From contig UQIQ01000014.1 in the NCBI GenBank assembly GCA_900541185.1, forward strand, positions 1 to 38,784: a stretch of DNA of 38,784 bases, read 5' to 3'. How positions within the stretch are numbered: position 1 is the first letter of the stretch; every line of letters begins with the position of its first letter. The notes below the pieces were generated by a model, which had not been told where the DNA came from, did not search any database, and worked only from the letters and a program-made list of their open reading frames with translations. A program made the translations under genes and the position numbers. Positions 33,414 to 38,784 of the stretch are shown piece after piece. The stretch is from an uncultured Collinsella sp. (GTDB lineage Bacteria; Actinomycetota; Coriobacteriia; Coriobacteriales; Coriobacteriaceae).

Positions 33414-36239
33414 TTATGCCTCACCTCCTTTGGAGTGCTTGCCGAGCGGGGTGGTGTCCCCGTCGTTTCCGCTTACGTTGTCAACGCCGTCGACATCTTG
33501 AGCCTTACGATGCGCACCGATATGCGGCAGACGGCTCGTGGGCTGTTCGCTGTCCTTGGTGCCCCGCTCGCTGGCGTTGAGACCAAACATGCGACGGGCG
33601 GCAGGGATGGCAGCCGTGTGCTCGCGCATCTCGCGGCGAAGGTCCTCGTCCGAAAGCGCCGAGATACGCATCTGGGTATTGAGGCTCGCACGGATGTACT
33701 CGATGTTGATGAGCCAGCCACAGATGGCGATGACCGAAATGATCCAGATAACAAGCAGGATGATCTTGCCGTTATTGTCGATATCGAGCACCGTCGAAAG
33801 TACAAAGAGCAGGACCTGGACGCCTACCACGGCGGCAAAACCGCCCTTGATGTAGTACGGGTAGCGATGCTCAAACGCCACGGCATGATCGAGCAGCTCG
33901 CGACGGTACGAATCCGAATCGAGCATGACGCGCATGGCCGTGCGCAGCGAATAGCGCTGGCGCGGCAGGTCGTTGGACTCGCAGATCATGAGGCCCGTCG
34001 TGGAAAGCTGCTTATCAAAGAGCAGATTGAGGTTGAGCAGCAACGGGCGCAGCTGCAGACCGATAAAGAGCGCCACGATCAGGAACACGCCCAGGATGCA
34101 CAGGTTGAACAGGTAGTTGAACGAGTACATGCCGCCGACGGTCTCGCGCAGCAGGTTGATGCCATAGGTGAAGGGCAGCAGCGGATGCAGCCATTGGAAG
34201 AAGCCGGGCATCATCTCGATGGGATACATGCCCGACGAGCCGGGGATCTGCACAATGACGAGGATGACGCCAATGGCTTTACCGATATGCTTAAAGGTGG
34301 TGGACAGCGCATAGATGATGTTGACGTAGGTGAACGAGATAGCGATGCCGCCCAGCACGAACAGCAGCGGGTTGACGCACTGCACGCCAATCACCAAATC
34401 GCCCACCGTAACGATGATGGCCTGGAACGCACCCAGGATCACCATCAGCAGCCAGCGGCCAAAGTAGCCCTGACGCGCCGTAAAGCTACCGATGCCCTCG
34501 CGGTCGACCTCGAGCTTGTAGATAGCGATGAGCACATAGCCGCCTACCCACAGCGCCAGATTGGTGTAGAAGGGAGCGATGCCCGAGCCAAAGCTCTTGA
34601 CTGGATAGATTGACTTGGACGTCAGCTCAACCGGAGATGCCATGAAATCTGCCACGTCATCGACGTCGACGTCCATGAGGTCGGCTAACTCGCCCATAGA
34701 CTCAGAGGTCTGTAGCGCCGCAATGTCATTGGCGGCGGTCGCGAGCTTGTCCTGGACCTTGGCAAGCGAGGAATCGGTCTGGGACAGCGTGGTCTTGGCC
34801 TGGCCGAGCGTAGCGCTAAGCTGCGCCAACGTGCCGCGCGCATTTGCAAGTGTAGGTGTCATACCCGAGACGATACCGGTCAGGTCGCCCGAAACGGCAG
34901 CAAAAGAGTCGAGCGCGCTCGAGGCCTTCGGCAGCGCGTTTTGGCCCAAGTCCGTCTGGGCTTGGCCAAGGTTGGTCGCACCGGTATGAATTGCGTTATT
35001 GATAGCGTCACTGGCACCCGAAACAGCCGCTGCGTCATTCGCCATGGCGCACGACTGCGCGGACAGACCGTCCTTGATGCTCTGAAGCTTTTCATTCTGC
35101 TCTCGAAGCAAATCGATGGTCGATACAATGCGCGCGTCAATTTCCTCGGAACCTGTCGACGTGTCATTGGCGAGAATCTCCAAGTGCCCGATAACGGCCT
35201 TATTGTGGTCGATCGTCGCTTGAAGAGACTCGAGCGAGTTGTCGATACGGGTGGTCGTAGATGTAACCGCGCCCGTCAGCTTGCCGATGGCAGCGTTCGC
35301 AGAGGCCGACGTCTTGGTGAGCGCAAGGCTGCCTTCCGAGAGCGCCTTGGAGAGCGAGGTGATGGAGTTGCCCGCCGTGGTGCGAGCTTCGCTCAGCAGG
35401 TCGTTGCCCTGGGAGATCGCCTGCGTCAGCGACGGTGCCTGGCCTTGCAAGCCGGCAAGTGCCGCATCAGCCGAGGCGATAGCGCCACTCGTCTTATCGA
35501 TGGCGGCATTCATATCGCCAATCGAATCGCGCACCTCGCCCAAGGTGTCGGACGCCTCGGACACCGAACTTGCCAGCGAGTCCTGAGTCTGGGTTGCCTT
35601 GTCCTTTAAATCGACACCGGCATCCTTGGCGATACCGGCAACAGTCTTGCCTACCGTAGAGACAAATTCCGAGTTGATCTGCTCCTCGATGGTGTTTGCA
35701 CCGGTATCGGTAACCTTGGGCGCAATGGCGCTCTTCTTCTCATTGACGTAGTACGTGAGCTTGGGCTGATGGTAGTTGCCGTCGAGCATCGAAACCAGGT
35801 TATCCGAGAAGTTCTTGGGAATCACGATAGCGGCATAGTACTCGCCGCTCTCGACGCCCTCCTTGGCATCGGCCGTCGAGTCGACGAACGTCCAGCCCAA
35901 CTGATGATTCTCCTTGAGCTGGTCGACCACTTTGTCGCCAGCGTTGAGCTCACCCACCAAGTCGTTTTGGGTGCCTCGATCGTTGTTGGCGATAGCAATC
36001 TTGATGCCTTGGGTGTTTCCATACGGATCCCAGTTTGCCACGATGTTATACCAGGCATACAGCGAGGGAATAACGCACACGCCTAGGGTAACCACCAGGG
36101 CGACGGGGTTCACAAGCAGTCGCTTAATGTCGCGCTTAAATATCGCAAAGGACACCTTTGCATTGGATAGTTTGCTGCCGAGACTCACGCTTGGACCATC
36201 CATCCTGTCGTTAAATCGAATCGTACTATCGACAACCAT
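33414..36239 (-). CDS. YhgE/Pip-type membrane protein, first of a pair, with C-terminal extension
   Basis: The 941-aa homologue of the next gene has the same parts: N-terminal helix (ALVVTLGVCVIPSLYAWY), NIVANWDPYGNT, a coiled-coil extracytoplasmic region (about 190-560) and the ABC-2-like domain (APFYTNLALWVGGYVLIAIY; YPIEMMPGFFQWLHPLLPFT). It adds about 180 residues: a hydrophilic loop, two more helices and a charged cytoplasmic tail. The start is uncertain. The ATG at 36239 has no ribosome site and overlaps TACAAT, a plausible -10; the ATG at 36206 (MDGPSVS) may be the real one. Confidence 0.87.
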   Translation of the reverse strand: MVVDSTIRFNDRMDGPSVSLGSKLSNAKVSFAIFKRDIKRLLVNPVALVVTLGVCVIPSLYAWYNIVANWDPYGNTQGIKIAIANNDRGTQNDLVGELNAGDKVVDQLKENHQLGWTFVDSTADAKEGVESGEYYAAIVIPKNFSDNLVSMLDGNYHQPKLTYYVNEKKSAIAPKVTDTGANTIEEQINSEFVSTVGKTVAGIAKDAGVDLKDKATQTQDSLASSVSEASDTLGEVRDSIGDMNAAIDKTSGAIASADAALAGLQGQAPSLTQAISQGNDLLSEARTTAGNSITSLSKALSEGSLALTKTSASANAAIGKLTGAVTSTTTRIDNSLESLQATIDHNKAVIGHLEILANDTSTGSEEIDARIVSTIDLLREQNEKLQSIKDGLSAQSCAMANDAAAVSGASDAINNAIHTGATNLGQAQTDLGQNALPKASSALDSFAAVSGDLTGIVSGMTPTLANARGTLAQLSATLGQAKTTLSQTDSSLAKVQDKLATAANDIAALQTSESMGELADLMDVDVDDVADFMASPVELTSKSIYPVKSFGSGIAPFYTNLALWVGGYVLIAIYKLEVDREGIGSFTARQGYFGRWLLMVILGAFQAIIVTVGDLVIGVQCVNPLLFVLGGIAISFTYVNIIYALSTTFKHIGKAIGVILVIVQIPGSSGMYPIEMMPGFFQWLHPLLPFTYGINLLRETVGGMYSFNYLFNLCILGVFLIVALFIGLQLRPLLLNLNLLFDKQLSTTGLMICESNDLPRQRYSLRTAMRVMLDSDSYRRELLDHAVAFEHRYPYYIKGGFAAVVGVQVLLFVLSTVLDIDNNGKIILLVIWIISVIAICGWLINIEYIRASLNTQMRISALSDEDLRREMREHTAAIPAARRMFGLNASERGTKDSEQPTSRLPHIGAHRKAQDVDGVDNVSGNDGDTTPLGKHSKGGEA

Positions 36240-36377
36240 TGTAGTAGGCGCTTTAACGTCTCAAAGCACAATGGTGTTGAGTTTTGCGGGTAGCAATATA
36301 CTACGAAGATGAGTTAACGTACAGATGTACAGTATCCTAAATTTCAGCAGGTCACAAAACCACAACCCGCACAAATA

Positions 36378-36484
36378 AATGATCCCTTGGGGACGAAGGG
36401 ATCATTCAAAAGGAAACGAGAGTGGAAAATCTCCCACTTCAAGCCCGCATTCGAGCCAAAAGTGGGAGATTATCCACTCTCGTT
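36378..36484. repeat. Two hairpins downstream of htpG
   Basis: A perfect 11-bp hairpin (AATGATCCCTT at 36378-36388 with 36396-36406) is followed by a 25-bp hairpin with one mismatch (36415-36439 with 36460-36484; starts AACGAGAGTGG). They begin 30 bp beyond the htpG stop. The rest of the gap to 36239 holds the YhgE promoter region (TTGAGA and TACAAT). Confidence 0.85.
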
Positions 36485-36514
36485 CTAATCTAGTTACGGT
36501 GCCGTATCCCCGAA

Positions 36515-38539
36515 CTACATCAAGTTGCAAACAGCCGCCGCGAAGGCAACGGGGTCCTCGGGGAGGATACCCTCGACCAGCAGGGCCTGATCGTAGAGCA
36601 GACCAGAGTACTGCTTGATCTTGTCGGCGTCGCCCGCCTTCTGGGCAGCGACAAGCTTGTCAAAGACCGGGTGCTTGGCGTTGAGCTCGAGCACGCGCTG
36701 GCTCTTGGGCATGCCGTCGGGCGCGCCCTCGGGTCCCTTCTGGAGTACCTTCTCCATCTCAAGCGAAAGCGGACCCTCGGTGGTGATGCAAGCGGGGGCA
36801 TCGGTCAGGCGCGCGGAGACGGCAACTTTCTCGACCTTGTCACCGAGTGCCTCCTTCATAGCGCTAAAGAGGTCCTCGTTCTCCTTGGTGGCGTCCTCGG
36901 CCTCCTTCTTCTCATCCTCGGTCGCCAGGTCAAGATCACCGGTCGCGACGTTCTTGAGCTCCAGATGACGATCCTCGACCTCGGGCTCGGCACCGTCGGC
37001 CACAGCCTTCTCGGCAGCCTCGCGGGCAGCATCGTCCTCGTAGATCTTGGGCATATCGGCGGCAACGTACTCACGCATGGCCTGGAAGGTAAACTCATCC
37101 ACGTCCTGCGTCAGCAGCAGCACGTCATAGCCGCGGTCGAGCACGCCCTTTACCACGGGCATCTTGGCCAAGCGCTCGCGCGAATCGCCGGCGGCGTAGT
37201 AGATGGCCTTCTGATCCTCGGGCATGCCCTTGGCATACTCGGCCAGGGTAATCATCTTCTGTTCCTTGGCAGACCAGAACAGCAACAGGTCGGCGAGCTC
37301 ATCGGCCTTCATGCCATAGCTCGAGTAGATGCCGTACTTAAGGCCGCGGCCAAAGTTCTCAAAGAACTTCTCGTAGGCCTCGCGGTCGTTGTCACGCATA
37401 TCCTCAAGGTCAGCGGTGATCTTCTTTTCCACACGCTTGGCGATGGCCTTGAGCTGACGGTTCTGCTGCAGCGTCTCACGCGAGATGTTGAGCGACACGT
37501 CGGCGGAATCCACGACGCCGCGGACAAAGTTGTAGTAGTCGGGCAGCAGGTCGTCGCACTTCTCCATGATCAGGACATTGGAGCTGTAGAGCGCCAGACC
37601 CTTCTCGTAATCCTTGCTGTACAGATCGAACGGCGCGCGGCCCGGCACAAACAGCAGGGCGTCATACTCGAGCGTGCCCTCGGCATGGAAGCTGATGGTG
37701 CGCGCAGGATCGTCAAAGTCGTGGAACGTGGACTTGTAGAACTCGTCGTAGTCCTTCTGCTCGACATCGGAGCTGCGCTTCTTCCAGATCGGTGTCATGG
37801 AATTGACGGTCTCGAGCTCCTGGTAGTCCTCGTACTCGGGCTTGTAATCGTCGCCGGCGTCCTCGGGCTTGGGTTTCTGGCGGCTCTTGGACACCATCAT
37901 CTGAATCGGGTAGCGCACATAGTTGCTGTACTGCTGAATCAGGCTCTTGAGACCCCACTCGGTCAGGAAGCGATCGTAGGTCTCGGCCTCGCCGTCGGCA
38001 TCGAGCTTCTCGTTCTCGCGCAGCGTCAAGATGACATCGGTGCCGTGCTCGGCGCGCTCGCCGTCTTCGATGGTGTAACCCTCAAGACCATCAGACTCCC
38101 ACACGTGAGCGGTGTCCTCGCCATAGGCGCGGCTCACGACCTTCACGTGGCTGGCGACCATAAAAGCCGAGTAGAAGCCCACGCCAAACTGACCGATGAT
38201 GTCGACATCGGAGCCCTGCTGCTCGGCGTTCTCGGTCTTAAACTCCTCGGAGCCGGAATGGGCGATGGTGCCCAGATTGCGCTCGAGCTCCTCGGCGGTC
38301 ATGCCAATGCCGTTATCCGAGATGGTAATGGTGCGGGCGTCTTTATCAAAGGAGACGCGAATGGCCAGGTCGCCCTGGTCGATCTTGACACTCGGGTCCT
38401 GCAGGCTCTTAAAGTTGAGCTTGTCGACGGCGTCGCTCGCGTTAGAGATAAGCTCGCGCAGGAAGATTTCCTTATTGGTGTAGATGGAGTTGATCATGAG
38501 GTCGAGCAGTTTTTTGCTCTCGGTCTTAAATTGACGCAT
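36515..38539 (-). CDS. htpG: Chaperone HtpG (Hsp90)
   Basis: This 674-aa protein is bacterial Hsp90, an ATP-driven cytosolic chaperone. The N-terminal GHKL ATPase domain shows FLRELISNASDAVDKL, DNGIGM and GQFGVGFYSAF; the middle domain has RGVVDSADVSLNISRETLQQ and the C-terminal dimerisation domain follows. It is about 50 residues longer than E. coli HtpG, mostly through an acidic insert (around 500-550, with DLDLATEDEKKEAEDATKEN). AAAGGA precedes the ATG. Its leader carries a terminator-like hairpin. No CIRCE or HAIR heat-shock operator was seen upstream in the available sequence. Confidence 0.96.
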   Translation of the reverse strand: MRQFKTESKKLLDLMINSIYTNKEIFLRELISNASDAVDKLNFKSLQDPSVKIDQGDLAIRVSFDKDARTITISDNGIGMTAEELERNLGTIAHSGSEEFKTENAEQQGSDVDIIGQFGVGFYSAFMVASHVKVVSRAYGEDTAHVWESDGLEGYTIEDGERAEHGTDVILTLRENEKLDADGEAETYDRFLTEWGLKSLIQQYSNYVRYPIQMMVSKSRQKPKPEDAGDDYKPEYEDYQELETVNSMTPIWKKRSSDVEQKDYDEFYKSTFHDFDDPARTISFHAEGTLEYDALLFVPGRAPFDLYSKDYEKGLALYSSNVLIMEKCDDLLPDYYNFVRGVVDSADVSLNISRETLQQNRQLKAIAKRVEKKITADLEDMRDNDREAYEKFFENFGRGLKYGIYSSYGMKADELADLLLFWSAKEQKMITLAEYAKGMPEDQKAIYYAAGDSRERLAKMPVVKGVLDRGYDVLLLTQDVDEFTFQAMREYVAADMPKIYEDDAAREAAEKAVADGAEPEVEDRHLELKNVATGDLDLATEDEKKEAEDATKENEDLFSAMKEALGDKVEKVAVSARLTDAPACITTEGPLSLEMEKVLQKGPEGAPDGMPKSQRVLELNAKHPVFDKLVAAQKAGDADKIKQYSGLLYDQALLVEGILPEDPVAFAAAVCNLM

Positions 38540-38569
38540 GTGCAGTCCTTTCGCGCTACCCCCGTCCGC

Positions 38570-38595
38570 AAAAAACGGCCCGGTCGCCCGAGCCG
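38570..38595 (-). terminator. Terminator-like hairpin in the htpG leader
   Basis: Minus strand: CGGCTCGG pairs with CCGGGCCG (one U-G pair) around a GCGA tetraloop, followed by TTTTTT, ending 30 bp before the htpG ATG. The only AT-rich promoter-like stretch (TATAAA near 38626-38634) lies upstream of it. The remaining bases to the window end hold no recognised gene. Confidence 0.65.
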
Positions 38596-38784
38596 CATCG
38601 CAGACCTGCTATGTTCAGACTTAGATTTTATAACCCATTAGCGCGCATATATACATACGGAATCGAAAAACTGTTTGTTGAAACGACCGTGCGGCGGATG
38701 CCAAGGAGTGTCCCCAGCTGCCGGCAGAAACGATATGAGCAGGACATAAAAACATTGAGAGCCCCTGCTGCATGAAAGACCGCG

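Noticed and set aside
2351..38641. Very long open frames antisense to OYE reductase, feoB, ebgA, aspS, ppc, hisS, the MFS gene, YhgE and htpG (several over 400 codons)
   Set aside because: They mirror high-GC genes with recognised proteins on the other strand; their translations are low-complexity, show no family motifs and lack ribosome sites.
38700..38720. AAGGAGTGTCCCC stretch near the right edge, REP-like
   Set aside because: Single copy with no clear hairpin, and cut off by the window edge.

Overview
The window reads as a chromosomal segment of a high-GC, gut-type actinobacterium of the class Coriobacteriia, most likely Collinsella. This is inferred from protein-level resemblance and gene content (FeoA/FeoA/FeoB with a Cys-rich FeoB partner, EbgA/EbgC galactosidase, Ni-pincer lactate racemase genes, tandem YhgE/Pip proteins); no database search was possible. 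Most of it is housekeeping and metabolic DNA. No phage, insertion sequence with a transposase, CRISPR array, rRNA or tRNA was recognised.

Layout. 1-1.6 kb: a stand-alone AAA-type ATPase behind an AT-rich promoter with phased TATATC repeats. 1.6-3.6 kb: a three-domain old-yellow-enzyme-type flavin/Fe-S reductase. 3.7-7.1 kb: ferrous-iron uptake (feoA, feoA, feoB, then a Cys-rich membrane peptide), with two palindromes that could bind a metal regulator. 7.2-7.4 kb: an HPr protein. 7.5-7.75 kb: a 220-bp element with 30-bp terminal inverted repeats. 7.9-9.3 kb: an APC-family permease. 9.5-14.3 kb: a lactose/beta-galactoside unit (ebgA, ebgC) divergent from a LacI regulator, with three near-identical operators. 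14.6-17.3 kb: aspS and divergent serB.

17.4-22.0 kb: a lactate-racemase locus. larB-larC-tetR run rightward and converge on larA-larD, which run leftward. LarB and LarC help make the nickel-pincer cofactor used by LarA, and LarD is the matching aquaporin-type channel. LarC ends where the LarC1 half normally ends, and no LarC2 or LarE is present in the window. 22.5-26.9 kb: ppc and hisS. 27.2-31.0 kb: an MFS carrier, an M20 amidohydrolase and an EamA/DMT transporter. 31.2-36.2 kb: two abutting YhgE/Pip-type membrane proteins. 36.5-38.5 kb: htpG.

The least ordinary content is in the gaps. Two 127-bp elements with the same 29-69-29 architecture follow the larD and ppc stop codons. Their cores are nearly identical; their arms differ at eight positions, yet each copy is a perfect inverted repeat, so all eight differences are compensated. 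Further long hairpins, sometimes three in a row, follow lacI, the MFS gene and htpG. Other points worth checking are an HPr with Asp at the regulatory Ser46 position, a LarA whose TTG start puts its catalytic residues at the canonical numbers, a LarD with NQA in place of the second NPA, and a terminator-like hairpin in the htpG leader.
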